Source: Deltaproteobacteria bacterium
GTDB taxonomy: Bacteria > Bacillota > Desulfotomaculia > Desulfotomaculales > JAGUVT01
NCBI GenBank assembly: GCA_020062745.1
Contig: JAGUVT010000021.1
Location: 1-54,888, forward strand
Reading direction: 5' to 3'
DNA length: 54,888 nucleotides
In this document: positions 8,163 to 16,136 of the stretch, piece after piece
Layout: every line of letters starts with the position of its first letter
How positions within the stretch are numbered: position 1 is the stretch's first letter
Translations under genes and position numbers: made by a program
Notes under the pieces: generated by a model
What the model was told of the DNA's origin: nothing
The model's database searches: none
Seen by the model: only the letters and a program-made list of their open reading frames with translations

Positions 8163-9620
8163 TTGGAGTTGTATAATACTTTAACCAGGCGAAAGGAAAC
8201 CTTCAGCCCGCGTGAACCGGGTAAAGTATCGATGTATGTATGCGGCCCTACCACTTATAACTACATCCACCTGGGCAACGCCCGGCCGCTGATTTTTTTC
8301 GACACGGTGCGCCGCTACTTTGCGTACCGGGGTTACCTGGTTGATTATGTGCAGAATTTTACGGATATAGACGACAAGATTATTAACCGGGCCGGAGAAG
8401 AAGGAGAAGACCCCCTTGCGCTGGCCCAGAAATATATAAATGAATATTTTCGGGATGCCGGTGCCTTGAATGTACGGCGGGCTGATACTCATCCCAGGGT
8501 ATCCGGGCATATGCCGGAGATTATTGAGATGATCGATACCCTGATAAAAAACGGGAATGCTTACGTGGTTGAAGGTGACGTTTATTTTGAAGTGCGTAGT
8601 TTTTCTGCTTATGGCAGGCTGTCGGGGCGTTCTCTGGATGACTTGCGTGCCGGCGCCAGGGTTGAGGTAGATTCGCGCAAGCGTGATCCGTTGGATTTTG
8701 CTTTATGGAAGGCAGCCAAGCCGGGCGAGCCATCCTGGGAAAGTTCCTGGGGCCCGGGCCGGCCGGGCTGGCATATTGAATGTTCGGCCATGTCGTTGAA
8801 ATACCTGGGAGAAGGCTTCGATATTCACGGCGGCGGTTTCGACCTGATTTTTCCCCATCACGAAAATGAAATTGCCCAGAGCGAGGCGGCAACCGGTAAG
8901 CCTTTTGCCCGTTACTGGCTGCACAACGGGTTTATTACGGTAAATGAAGAGAAAATGTCTAAATCGCTGGGAAACTTTTTCCTGGTAAGGGATATCCTGG
9001 CCCGGTTTCCCCCTGAAACGGTACGCTTCTACCTGCTTTCGACCCATTACCGGAGCCCTTTGGATTTTGACGACCAGAAACTGGAATCGGCTGGCCGGGG
9101 GCTGGAACGGGTTAAAACCAGTATCCGGCTCCTGGCGGAAGCCTTAGCCAGGCCGGAAGACGGGCGGGCAAGCGTAGAATGTAAGGATCTGCCGCCGGTG
9201 TTGGACGAACTGCGGGATTCTTTTGAGAAAGCCATGGATGACGACTTCAATACCGCCCTGGCGATAGCTGTTTTATTCGATCTGGCCCGGGAAGTTAATA
9301 CTTGTGTGCAGCGCCTGGGAGTTGCCCCGGCCCCAGCCGACCGGGAGGTTTTGTTGAAGGCTGAAGTCCTTTTTAAAGCTTTTAATGAAGTGCTTGGTAT
9401 TTTTAAGGTGGACAGGAACGGAAAAATGTCGTTGGACGGCATGCCGTCACCTGGTTTGGATCTGGCGGACGGGCTGTTGGAACTGATTATCGGGTTGCGG
9501 CAAGAAGCTCGCAGCCGCAAGGATTGGGCCGTCGCCGACCGGATCAGGGAAGGTTTGAAGGGTTTGGGAATAATTATCGAGGACACCCCGCAGGGGGTCC
9601 GCTGGAAGAAGCAGGGGTAA
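8163..9620 (+). CDS. cysS: cysteinyl-tRNA synthetase
   Basis: Class I synthetase that charges tRNA-Cys. The 485-residue protein has the zinc ligand Cys27 in YVCGPTTYN, a HLGN signature at 36-39, the ECSAM and GGxDLIFPHHENE zinc/active-site segment, and KMSKS at 264-268. The start is TTG 8163, about 9 nt behind GGGGAGGAGGA. The stop is followed after 2 nt by the TTG start of mrnC, so the pair is coupled. Confidence 0.97.
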   Translation: MELYNTLTRRKETFSPREPGKVSMYVCGPTTYNYIHLGNARPLIFFDTVRRYFAYRGYLVDYVQNFTDIDDKIINRAGEEGEDPLALAQKYINEYFRDAGALNVRRADTHPRVSGHMPEIIEMIDTLIKNGNAYVVEGDVYFEVRSFSAYGRLSGRSLDDLRAGARVEVDSRKRDPLDFALWKAAKPGEPSWESSWGPGRPGWHIECSAMSLKYLGEGFDIHGGGFDLIFPHHENEIAQSEAATGKPFARYWLHNGFITVNEEKMSKSLGNFFLVRDILARFPPETVRFYLLSTHYRSPLDFDDQKLESAGRGLERVKTSIRLLAEALARPEDGRASVECKDLPPVLDELRDSFEKAMDDDFNTALAIAVLFDLAREVNTCVQRLGVAPAPADREVLLKAEVLFKAFNEVLGIFKVDRNGKMSLDGMPSPGLDLADGLLELIIGLRQEARSRKDWAVADRIREGLKGLGIIIEDTPQGVRWKKQG

Positions 9621-9622
9621 GG

Positions 9623-10021
9623 TTGTTTTTATCATCAATTACTGAACCGGAACAGTTGTCACCGTCGGTACTGGCTTATATCGGTGATGCTGTTTACGAG
9701 CTGGCGGTGCGTAGTTTTCTGGTCGGTTCCGGCATGGCCAGGGTTAACTGCCTGCATAATGAGGCCGTAAAGTACGTCCGGGCGGAAACCCAGGCTAAAG
9801 TTTTGCATGCCCTGGAGGGACAGTTAACCGATGAGGAAAAGGCAGTGGTGCGGCGCGGTCGTAATACGCATTCGGCGCATCCCCGCCGTACCGGGGTGAT
9901 GTCCCATCGTTACAGCACCGCCCTGGAAAGCCTGATTGGGTATCTTTACCTGAAAGAAGACAGCGGCAGGCTGGAGGAGATCTTGAACCTGGCCCGCCGG
10001 GTAGTGGGAGACGGGTTGTAA
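9623..10021 (+). CDS. mrnC: Mini-ribonuclease 3
   Basis: Mini-III is an RNase III catalytic domain without a dsRNA-binding domain; in Bacillus it trims 23S rRNA ends. The 132-residue product contains the RNase III signature-like LAYIGDAVYELAVRSFLV and the conserved RRGRN and YSTALESLIGYLYL segments. The start is TTG 9623, with the SD GGGG at the end of cysS. The longer reading from 9524 lies wholly inside cysS and adds non-family sequence. The cysS-mrnC pairing is typical of Firmicutes. Confidence 0.93.
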   Translation: MFLSSITEPEQLSPSVLAYIGDAVYELAVRSFLVGSGMARVNCLHNEAVKYVRAETQAKVLHALEGQLTDEEKAVVRRGRNTHSAHPRRTGVMSHRYSTALESLIGYLYLKEDSGRLEEILNLARRVVGDGL

Positions 10022-10032
10022 GGGGGTTCATT

Positions 10033-10806
10033 ATGGCAGCCAGGACTTTGAAGGTAATCCTGTTGAGCCATACTCCGGTACCTCAGGAAGTGGTAGCCAT
10101 GGGGGCCAGGCTTTGCTATTCGTCATCAGACATCGGAGAGTTGCAGGAGGGCATTACCGGACGAGAGCAGGCTTTTTTTCTGGAAAAGCTGCTTGGTTCC
10201 GGCCATCTTTCGCCAATCGAACATGCCTCCTTTACTTTCGGCATCGAAGGAGTTTCGCGAAGTCTTATGGCCCAGATTACCCGCCATCGCCTGGCAAGCT
10301 TCAGCGTAAAGTCGCAGCGTTATGTTTCGGCGGCCAGCCCCGGGAGTGAAGACCGGGTTTTTGACTACATTATTCCCCCTCGCATTGAAGCTCTGGGCCC
10401 GCAGTATGTGCAGGAGTTTGCCAGGCAGATGAAGCAGATTCAGGAGTGGTACGATTTTTGGCATGCCAAGTTAACTGCGGCTGGCGAGACGGCCAGTGAA
10501 GATGCCCGTTTTGTTCTACCTAACGCTACCGAAACAAAATTGTTGGTTACCATGAATGCACGGGAGTTGCGCCATTTTTTCTCTCTACGCTGTTGCAACC
10601 GGGCCCAGTGGGAAATTCGGGCCCTGGCGATCACAATGTTGAAACTGGTAAAGGCAATAGCGCCAGTTCTTTTTAAAGAGGCCGGGCCGCTATGTCTCAG
10701 AGGGAATTGCCCCGAGGGGAGGATGTCCTGCGGCAAAAGCATTGAGGTGCGGCAGTTTTTCCAAAATTTATCCGTAGGGGTGCAAGGAAATAATAAAGGA
10801 CATTGA
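10033..10806 (+). CDS. thyX: flavin-dependent thymidylate synthase ThyX
   Basis: ThyX makes dTMP from dUMP using FAD, NAD(P)H and methylene-tetrahydrofolate. The 257-residue protein shows the ThyX signature RHRLASFSVKSQRY at residues 84-97, and the late RELRHFFSLRCCNRAQWEIR segment that carries the dUMP-activating region. The last ~20 residues after SCGKS are not conserved as far as I know. The reading frame for rlmB starts within this tail. Confidence 0.95.
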   Translation: MAARTLKVILLSHTPVPQEVVAMGARLCYSSSDIGELQEGITGREQAFFLEKLLGSGHLSPIEHASFTFGIEGVSRSLMAQITRHRLASFSVKSQRYVSAASPGSEDRVFDYIIPPRIEALGPQYVQEFARQMKQIQEWYDFWHAKLTAAGETASEDARFVLPNATETKLLVTMNARELRHFFSLRCCNRAQWEIRALAITMLKLVKAIAPVLFKEAGPLCLRGNCPEGRMSCGKSIEVRQFFQNLSVGVQGNNKGH

Positions 10807-11572
10807 TCCGGAAGAGGTTATTGCTGGTCGCAACCCGGTGCGGGAGGCCCTGCGGGCCGGCCGGCCGCTCAATAAAATTATGATAGCCGAAGAGGCCTCT
10901 CCCAGTTTTTTTAGGAGTATCTTTACCCTGGCCGGGGAGCGCGGCGTGCCGGTGCAAAAAATTAGCCGCTCTTATCTGGATAAGCTTGCTCCCGGCATTG
11001 TTCATCAGGGAGTGTTAGCCATGGTTGCAGCCAGGGGCTACGTGGAAGTTGATGACTTGCTGGCGGGGATAATGCCGGGAGTGGAGCCGTTTTTAATTCT
11101 TTTGGATGGCATTTTAGACCCGCAGAACCTGGGAGCAATACTGCGGATTGCTGATGCTGCCGGAGCGCACGGTTTGATTATACCCCGCCGGCGGGCTGTA
11201 CCGCTTACCCATACGGTAGGCAAGGTCTCGGCCGGCGCCGTTGAGTACGTGCGGGTAGCCAGGGTAACCAACCTGGTCCAGACCATCGCCCGGTTAAAAG
11301 AGAAAGGGCTTTGGATTGCCGGGGCCGACCCGGCCGGCCCGCATCTTTTCTGGGATGTTTCTTTAAGCGGCCCTTTGGGCCTGGTTATCGGCGGTGAAGG
11401 TAAAGGGTTGGGGAGGCTGGTTAAAGAGTGCTGCGATGTACTGGTGAGTCTGCCCATGGCCGGACGGGTGGAGTCGCTCAATGCCTCGGTTGCTGCTGCC
11501 CTGCTGGCATATGAAGTGGTACGGCAGAGGAGGCTTTTGAATAGTGGAGTACCTCATAATCGACGGCTATAA
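10790..11572 (+). CDS. rlmB: 23S rRNA (guanosine-2'-O-)-methyltransferase RlmB family (TrmH/SpoU)
   Basis: SPOUT-class methyltransferase; RlmB methylates G2251 of 23S rRNA in E. coli. The substrate-binding N-domain starts at VIAGRNPVREAL, and the catalytic knot shows LDPQNLGAILR, VIGGEGKGL and a final SLNASVAAALLAYEV. The first NTG codon, GTG 10838, lies inside the NPV of the conserved N-terminal motif and would delete IAGRNP. The frame is open back to the stop at 10775-10777. Candidate starts upstream are ATA 10790 or 10793 and ATT 10802 or 10820; I place it at ATA 10790 behind GGGGTG, with low certainty. It overlaps the thyX end. Confidence 0.88.
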   Translation: MIKDIDPEEVIAGRNPVREALRAGRPLNKIMIAEEASPSFFRSIFTLAGERGVPVQKISRSYLDKLAPGIVHQGVLAMVAARGYVEVDDLLAGIMPGVEPFLILLDGILDPQNLGAILRIADAAGAHGLIIPRRRAVPLTHTVGKVSAGAVEYVRVARVTNLVQTIARLKEKGLWIAGADPAGPHLFWDVSLSGPLGLVIGGEGKGLGRLVKECCDVLVSLPMAGRVESLNASVAAALLAYEVVRQRRLLNSGVPHNRRL

Positions 11573-12044
11573 TATTATTTATACCTGCCCCGAACTGGAA
11601 CGGCTGGAAATGGAGCACGCCAGGACCAGGCTGGTGGAGATCATGATCGATTACAGTATTTTAGCCGGTCAGCAGATAATGGTGGTTTTCGATGCTTACG
11701 GCGCAAAGGGGCCGGGTGAACGTTCCCTGGTAGTAGGCGGGGTAGAAGTATTTTTTACCCGTTTTGGGGAAACGGCCGATTCTTTAATTGAGCGGTTGGT
11801 CGGTCAACTTTCCAAAAAAGGGACAGTTTATGTGGCGACTTCCGACTGGACCGAACAGCGAATTATTTTCGGCCGGGGTGGGTATCGCATTACCCCGGCG
11901 GAACTTTGGAATCAGATTAAACAGGCCAGGCGGGAGGGGGAGAAATATTACAGCCGTGACTTGCCGGCTGAAAAGTATTTAGAGAACCGGATGCTTGAAG
12001 AGATAAGGTTGGAATTGGAGAAATGGCGCTGTGAGAAGGAATAG
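11544..12044 (+). CDS. rae1: Rae1/YacP-family NYN-domain ribonuclease
   Basis: In Bacillus, Rae1 (YacP) is a ribosome-associated endonuclease that cuts mRNA in the A site. The 166-residue product has the NYN/PIN-like fold markers: IIDGYNII near the N-terminus, MVVFDAYG mid-protein and the ATSDWTEQRI acidic motif. A charged helical tail follows. The start is GTG 11544 after AGAGGAGGC, overlapping rlmB by 29 nt, so translation is coupled. The rlmB-yacP-sigH order is conserved in Firmicutes. Confidence 0.92.
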   Translation: MEYLIIDGYNIIYTCPELERLEMEHARTRLVEIMIDYSILAGQQIMVVFDAYGAKGPGERSLVVGGVEVFFTRFGETADSLIERLVGQLSKKGTVYVATSDWTEQRIIFGRGGYRITPAELWNQIKQARREGEKYYSRDLPAEKYLENRMLEEIRLELEKWRCEKE

Positions 12045-12062
12045 AAATTAAGACTATTTTCC

Positions 12063-12091
12063 TTGACGAGCTTGTACCCCTCCAGTATAAT
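12063..12091 (+). promoter_or_regulatory. sigma-A promoter upstream of sigH
   Basis: TTGACG (12063-12068), a 17-nt spacer, TATAAT (12086-12091). It sits in the 116-nt gap between rae1 and sigH and gives sigH its own start. Confidence 0.85.
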
Positions 12092-12160
12092 AAGTGTTGG
12101 GCAGGAGGCAAAGAACCACGTTTCAGATCGAAAAAATGCCAGGGAAAAGGCGGGGATGTT

Positions 12161-12808
12161 GTGAGCCTGCAGGCCCAAAAGGAAGTAGTTTGCGGTTATC
12201 AGATAATGCTTGATGAGGACATTGTGGAGTTTGCCCGTGAGGGTGATGATGGTGCGCTGGAGTATTTAATCAACAAATATAAAAACTTTGTCCGTGCCAA
12301 AGCCCGTTCTTATTTTTTAATTGGCGCAGACAAAGAAGATATTATCCAGGAAGGGATGATTGGTCTTTATAAGGCTATCCGGGACTTTCGTTTGGACAAG
12401 CTTTCTTCTTTCAGGGCTTTTGCCGAGCTATGCATTACCCGGCAGATTATTACGGCCATCAAAACAGCTACCAGACAGAAACATATTCCGTTGAATTCTT
12501 ATATTTCTTTAAACAAGCCAATTTATGAAGAAGAGTCTGATCGCACCTTGCTGGATATCATTTCCGGATCTAAGGTTGCCGATCCGGAAGAGTTAATCAT
12601 TAACCGGGAAGAATTTGATGATATTGAGGATAAGATGGGGGAACTCTTAAGTTCCCTGGAATGGAAGGTCTTGATGTCTTACCTGGAAGGTAAATCATAC
12701 CAGGAGATTGCCGAAGACTTAAAGCGCCATGTCAAGTCTATTGATAATGCTTTGCAGAGAGTCAAACGCAAATTAGAAAGATACCTTGAAAAAAGGGAAG
12801 CTTTATAA
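12161..12808 (+). CDS. sigH: RNA polymerase sigma factor SigH
   Basis: SigH (Spo0H) directs transition-state and early sporulation genes. The 215-residue sigma-70-family protein has region 2 with YKNFVRAKARSYFLIGADKEDIIQEGMIGLYKAIRDF (key residues within 45-80) and region 4 with an HTH (SYQEIAEDLKRHVKSIDNALQRVKRKL). The start is GTG 12161 behind AGGGAAAAGGCGGGG. It is expressed from its own sigma-A promoter and is closed by a strong terminator. Its presence supports an endospore-former. Confidence 0.95.
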   Translation: MSLQAQKEVVCGYQIMLDEDIVEFAREGDDGALEYLINKYKNFVRAKARSYFLIGADKEDIIQEGMIGLYKAIRDFRLDKLSSFRAFAELCITRQIITAIKTATRQKHIPLNSYISLNKPIYEEESDRTLLDIISGSKVADPEELIINREEFDDIEDKMGELLSSLEWKVLMSYLEGKSYQEIAEDLKRHVKSIDNALQRVKRKLERYLEKREAL

Positions 12809-12834
12809 AACAATTAGTCAATTATATTTTAAGT

Positions 12835-12883
12835 CCTCTTATTTAAAGTTTGGTATAGGAGACTTTAGGTAAGAGGTTTTTTT
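12835..12883 (+). terminator. strong intrinsic terminator after sigH
   Basis: Outer stem CCTCTTA/TAAGAGG and inner stem TAAAGT/ACTTTA separated by a 2-nt internal loop, followed at once by seven T residues (12877-12883). Confidence 0.93.
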
Positions 12884-12898
12884 AAGTTTTTAAAGCAG

Positions 12899-12927
12899 TT
12901 GACACAACTGATCTTATTGCTTATAAT
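12899..12927 (+). promoter_or_regulatory. consensus sigma-A promoter of tRNA-Thr
   Basis: TTGACA (12899-12904), a 17-nt spacer, TATAAT (12922-12927): a perfect consensus. The predicted start falls about 10 nt before the tRNA at 12944. Confidence 0.92.
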
Positions 12928-12943
12928 AAGTTTTGCCTCCTTT

Positions 12944-13020
12944 GCCGGCGTAGCTCAACTGGCAGAGCAGCTGATTTGTAATCAGCAGGTTTAAGGGTTC
13001 GAGTCCCTTCGCCGGCTCCA
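12944..13020 (+). tRNA. tRNA-Thr (anticodon TGT)
   Basis: A full cloverleaf: acceptor GCCGGCG/CGCCGGC, D-arm, anticodon stem CTGAT/ATCAG with loop TTTGTAA (anticodon TGT), T-arm with TTCGAGT, and an encoded CCA end. It has its own promoter directly upstream. Confidence 0.97.
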
Positions 13021-13047
13021 GAATGAGATTGGGTAGGGGAAATGGTT

Positions 13048-13078
13048 TTGAAATAAGCTTGCGCGTTTATGGTATAAT
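13048..13078 (+). promoter_or_regulatory. promoter of the fMet-Thr-Met tRNA group
   Basis: TTGAAA (13048-13053), a 19-nt spacer, perfect TATAAT (13073-13078) preceded by an extended -10 TGG. It lies 11 nt before the initiator tRNA. Confidence 0.7.
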
Positions 13079-13089
13079 AGAATTGATAC

Positions 13090-13165
<76 letters not shown>

Positions 13166-13169
13166 GTAT

Positions 13170-13245
<76 letters not shown>

Positions 13246-13252
13246 CCAATAT

Positions 13253-13329
13253 GGCGGCGTAGCTAAGATGGTTAGAGCATACGGTTCATACCCGTAGTGT
13301 CCGGGGTTCGAGTCCCTGCGCCGCTACCA
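13253..13329 (+). tRNA. elongator tRNA-Met (anticodon CAT)
   Basis: Acceptor GGCGGCG/CGCCGCT (a G-U pair at 1-72), anticodon stem ACGG/CCGT with loop TTCATAC, T-loop TTCGAGT, encoded ACCA. The body resembles Bacillus elongator tRNA-Met rather than the lysidine-modified tRNA-Ile(CAT), which cannot be fully excluded by eye. Confidence 0.93.
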
Positions 13330-13344
13330 CAGGTTTATCCAGGT

Positions 13345-13374
13345 GCCGGTGGCCAGCCACCGGCGTTTTCTTAA
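13345..13374 (+). terminator. intrinsic terminator of the tRNA group
   Basis: A perfect 8-bp GC-rich stem GCCGGTGG/CCACCGGC with loop CCAG, followed by GTTTTCTT. Confidence 0.88.
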
Positions 13375-13381
13375 CTTTAAA

Positions 13382-13410
13382 TTGACATCTAAAAATAAAT
13401 ATGGTAAGTT
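13382..13410 (+). promoter_or_regulatory. promoter upstream of rpmG-secE-nusG
   Basis: TTGACA (13382-13387), a 17-nt spacer, TAAGTT (13405-13410) with an extended -10 TGG. It is placed between the tRNA terminator and rpmG. Confidence 0.65.
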
Positions 13411-13458
13411 TGATTGGATAAATTTCTGGCCAATAGCACTAACAGGAGGTGGCCGCAG

Positions 13459-13608
13459 GTGCGGGTGGGGGTTACGCTGGCTTGTACCGATTGTAAACGC
13501 AGGAACTATACCACTACAAAAAATAAGAAGAATGACCCTAACCGGATTGAGATGAAAAAGTACTGCCGGTTTTGTCAGACTCATACGCTGCATAAAGAAA
13601 CCAGGTAG
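13459..13608 (+). CDS. rpmG: 50S ribosomal protein L33
   Basis: A 49-residue zinc-ribbon (C+) L33: it has CTDC near the N-terminus, CRFC near the C-terminus and the usual [11 protein letters not shown] loop. The start is GTG 13459, 8 nt after AGGAGGT. The ATG at 13414 lies upstream of this SD and is not used. It heads the rpmG-secE-nusG-rplK-rplA unit, as in most Firmicutes. The tRNA-Trp gene often found next to it is not here. Confidence 0.95.
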   Translation: MRVGVTLACTDCKRRNYTTTKNKKNDPNRIEMKKYCRFCQTHTLHKETR

Positions 13609-13669
13609 AAGTTAAGGGTCAGGGCGAGTTGAAGATGCTTGCTCTGAATTTTAGAAAGGCGTGTCGGTT

Positions 13670-13993
13670 ATGGCTGTTATGAAGAAACGGGATCATGGGG
13701 ACCGTAATAGAAAAGAACAGGGAAAAAAGGAAACCGGCAGGAAAGAATCCGGTAAGAAAGATGTTTTACCTAAAGAGCCGGTTAAAACAGTAAAAAAGGA
13801 AAAAGTTAACCGCTTCGAACAGGTTAAGAAGTTTTTTAAGGGAGTATTCTCTGAGTTAAAAAAGGTGCATTGGCCAAACCGGCGCGAAGTGATTATTTAT
13901 ACCATAGTGGTGTTGGTGGCGGTTGTTTTTGTTGGGGTCTTAATCTGGTTGTTTGATCTGATTTTTTCCCAGGCTGTGCTTTTGATTAGATAA
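13670..13993 (+). CDS. secE: preprotein translocase subunit SecE
   Basis: SecE clamps SecY in the membrane translocon. The 107-residue protein has a long Lys-rich N-terminal arm (residues ~5-50), the conserved amphipathic segment FSELKKVHWPNRREV, and a single C-terminal membrane helix. The start is ATG 13670, 11 nt after GAAAGG. A GTG at 13661 is too close to that SD. The highly basic arm is longer than in the shortest Firmicutes SecE. Confidence 0.93.
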   Translation: MAVMKKRDHGDRNRKEQGKKETGRKESGKKDVLPKEPVKTVKKEKVNRFEQVKKFFKGVFSELKKVHWPNRREVIIYTIVVLVAVVFVGVLIWLFDLIFSQAVLLIR

Positions 13994-14048
13994 CTTTTAC
14001 CTGGCAAATGAGAGTGCGGTTTTTAGGCAGAAGGGGTTTTTTAATTTT

Positions 14049-14576
14049 ATGGATAAACAGTGGTATGTTGTTCATACCTATTCCGGTTATGAAAATAAAG
14101 TTAAGGCAAATCTGGAAAAGCGTATTGATTCCATGGGCATGGAGGAAAAAATATTTCGTATCCTTGTGCCAATGGAAGACGAGATAGAAATAAAAGATGG
14201 TAAGAAAAGGATTTCCAAGCGCAAAGTTTTTCCGGGGTATGTATTGGTAGAAATGATCATGACTGATGACTCCTGGTATGTGGTTCGTAATACCCCTGGC
14301 GTAACCGGTTTTGTCGGTTCTGGCTCGAAGCCGATTCCTTTAACTGATGTCGAAGCCAGGCAGATTGTCAGACAAATGGGCTTTGATGAACCACGGAGAC
14401 GTATAGATTTCAACCCTGGCGAGAGTATCAGGGTGGTTAACGGTCCCTTTGAAGATTTTATTGGCGTAGTAGAAGGAATTAACCTTGAGAAAAACAAGGT
14501 AAAAGTGGCGATTTCCATGTTTGGCCGGGAAACACCAGTAGAATTGGATTTTGCCCAAATAGAGAAAATATCCTAG
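14049..14576 (+). CDS. nusG: transcription termination/antitermination factor NusG
   Basis: NusG binds the RNA polymerase clamp, affecting pausing and Rho action, and couples transcription to ribosomes. The 175-residue protein has the NGN domain (WYVVHTYSGYENKV; FPGYVLVEM; VRNTPGVTGFVG) and a C-terminal KOW domain (GESIRVVNGPFEDFIGVVEGI). The length is typical. The secE-nusG-rplK order is universal. Confidence 0.97.
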   Translation: MDKQWYVVHTYSGYENKVKANLEKRIDSMGMEEKIFRILVPMEDEIEIKDGKKRISKRKVFPGYVLVEMIMTDDSWYVVRNTPGVTGFVGSGSKPIPLTDVEARQIVRQMGFDEPRRRIDFNPGESIRVVNGPFEDFIGVVEGINLEKNKVKVAISMFGRETPVELDFAQIEKIS

Positions 14577-14594
14577 CAGGAGGTGCTATTATCA

Positions 14595-15023
14595 GTGGCC
14601 AAGCGAATAAGTGCCATTGTCAAACTGCAGGTGCCGGCTGGCAAAGCTACACCGGCTCCTCCCGTAGGTCCGGCATTGGGCCAGCACGGAGTTAATGTTA
14701 TGGCTTTTGTTAAGGAGTATAACGAACGCACGGCGGCTCAGGCGGGCTTGATCATCCCGGTTGAGATTACTGTTTATGAGGACCGGTCTTTTTCTTTTGT
14801 TTGCAAAACTCCCCCGGCATCTGTGTTATTAAAGAAAGCGGCAGGTATTGAGAAGGGATCCGGAGAACCTGATAAGAAAGAAGTGGCTAAGGTACCGCGC
14901 TCCAAGATACGGGAAATTGCCGCTTTGAAAATGCCCGACTTAAATACGGACTCGATAGATGCGGCTATGTTGATGATAGAAGGTACTGCCCGCAGTATGG
15001 GGGTTGAAGTTGTGGAAGGTTAG
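14595..15023 (+). CDS. rplK: 50S ribosomal protein L11
   Basis: L11 forms the GTPase-associated centre with 23S rRNA and the L10/L12 stalk. The 142-residue product shows [25 protein letters not shown] at the N-terminus and the C-terminal rRNA-binding domain ([12 protein letters not shown]...EGTARSMGV). The start is GTG 14595 after AGGAGGTG; the in-frame GTG at 14583 is part of that SD. Confidence 0.97.
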   Translation: MAKRISAIVKLQVPAGKATPAPPVGPALGQHGVNVMAFVKEYNERTAAQAGLIIPVEITVYEDRSFSFVCKTPPASVLLKKAAGIEKGSGEPDKKEVAKVPRSKIREIAALKMPDLNTDSIDAAMLMIEGTARSMGVEVVEG

Positions 15024-15141
15024 AACAATCAAGTGGGAGGGTTTTGAGGTAGATTTCGTACAAAGTCCGGTGGGGGTATTTTGTTGAAAACTGCCTCTAT
15101 AAAATTTCCGTTATAACCACAGAGGAGGAAAAAGCAAAGGT

Positions 15142-15837
15142 ATGTCAAAGAAAGGAAAAAAACTCAAGGACGCCTGTAAGCAGATCGACCGCAGTGTTTT
15201 ATACGACCCGGTTGATGCTCTAGAGTTGGTAAGGAAGGTGGCTCCGGCCAGGTTTGATGAAACCGTAGAGGTGGCTGTGCGGCTTGGGGTAGACCCAAGA
15301 CATGCCGACCAGCAAGTGAGAGGAGCAGTGGTGCTTCCAAACGGAACGGGGAAGGAACGCACGGTGCTGGTGTTTGCTAAAGGGGATAAGGCTAAAGAAG
15401 CTGAAGAAGCGGGCGCCGATTTTGTTGGGGCAGAGGATATGGCGGCCAGGATCCAGCAAGAAGGGTGGCTGGGTTTCGATGTTGCTATTGCTACTCCCGA
15501 TATGATGGGTGCAGTTGGTAAACTGGGCCGCATTTTAGGTCCGCGCGGGCTCATGCCCAATCCCAAAACCGGTACTGTTACTTTTGATGTTTCCAGAGCG
15601 GTACGGGAGGTTAAGGCTGGTAAGATTGAATACCGGGTCGATAAGGCGGGTATTGTTCATTCTCCAATTGGAAAAGTATCCTTTGACGTTGAAAAATTGC
15701 AAGAGAACCTGAACACTTTGATTGATGCTTTAATTCGGGCCAAGCCGGCGACGGCGAAGGGGCAGTACCTTCGCAGTATAGCAGTGTCTTCTACCATGGG
15801 ACCGGGAATAAAAGTAAACCTTCAGGTTTGGAGGTAA
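15142..15837 (+). CDS. rplA: 50S ribosomal protein L1
   Basis: L1 forms the mobile stalk near the E site and in many bacteria represses its own operon. The 231-residue protein has typical motifs: [36 protein letters not shown], and a C-terminal [11 protein letters not shown] 118-nt gap separates it from rplK; I found no convincing L1-binding mimic there by eye. The ATG follows GAGGAGG. Confidence 0.97.
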   Translation: MSKKGKKLKDACKQIDRSVLYDPVDALELVRKVAPARFDETVEVAVRLGVDPRHADQQVRGAVVLPNGTGKERTVLVFAKGDKAKEAEEAGADFVGAEDMAARIQQEGWLGFDVAIATPDMMGAVGKLGRILGPRGLMPNPKTGTVTFDVSRAVREVKAGKIEYRVDKAGIVHSPIGKVSFDVEKLQENLNTLIDALIRAKPATAKGQYLRSIAVSSTMGPGIKVNLQVWR

Positions 15838-15856
15838 CTCTTTATATAGTAATAAT
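15828..15856 (+). promoter_or_regulatory. possible promoter for rplJL leader
   Basis: TTGGAG (15828-15833), 17 nt, AATAAT (15851-15856). It overlaps the rplA stop. It is weak but correctly placed to start the L10 leader transcript. Confidence 0.35.
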
Positions 15857-15874
15857 TTTAGAGAAGAAACAAAA

Positions 15875-16010
15875 AGTTTTGTCTAACGCTGTAGACTGCT
15901 GGTGCTTTGCTTAAAGGTTTTTACCTGCCAGCCGAGGCTTTTTTAAAACCTGCTACTTTAGTAACTTGCAGGGGTCTTGTATTTGTCTACAAGACCTCTT
16001 TAATTTTAGC
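15875..16010 (+). ncRNA. L10 leader (ribosomal protein autoregulatory element) with attenuator
   Basis: Between rplA and rplJ lies the L10-binding leader layout: a CTGCTGGTGC segment, then ACCTGCCAGCCGAGGC (the CTGCC-GAGG motif typical of these leaders), then an intrinsic terminator with stem GGTCTTGTA (15973-15981)/TACAAGACC (15988-15996) followed by a T-rich run. GTAGAC (15891-15896) can also pair with GTCTAC (15985-15990) in the terminator, offering an antiterminator. L10(L12)4 binding would then control read-through into rplJL. Confidence 0.75.
15971..16010 (+). terminator. attenuator in the rplJL leader
   Basis: A 9-bp stem GGTCTTGTA/TACAAGACC with a 6-nt loop and CTCTTTAATTTT after it. 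It forms the 3' part of the L10 leader. Confidence 0.8.
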
Positions 16011-16112
16011 AATAAGCTATCAGCTCTCAGCTATAACAAGGCAGAGAACACGTATGAATTCTTTCTTTATGCTGACGGCTAGAGGCTGAAAGCTGGTTGC
16101 TGACGGCTAAAT
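16010..16112. repeat. heptad-repeat element between L10 attenuator and rplJ
   Basis: The left arm reads AGCTATCAGCTCTCAGCTAT. The right arm contains GCTGACGGCTAGAGGCTGAAAGC and GCTGACGGCTAA, roughly inverted and with 7-nt phasing. The inner segment 16055-16081 matches 36741-36767 at 24 of 27 positions. It adds about 100 nt between the attenuator and the rplJ SD. Confidence 0.8.
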
Positions 16113-16136
16113 TATCGAGAGGGGGTGTTTTGGGAG

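Noticed and set aside
8521-8892. Minus-strand ORFs opposite cysS
   Set aside because: Low-complexity shadow translations without start signals.
15907-16089. 60-residue ORF in the rplJ leader
   Set aside because: Spans the L10 leader, its terminator and a repeat; no coding signal.
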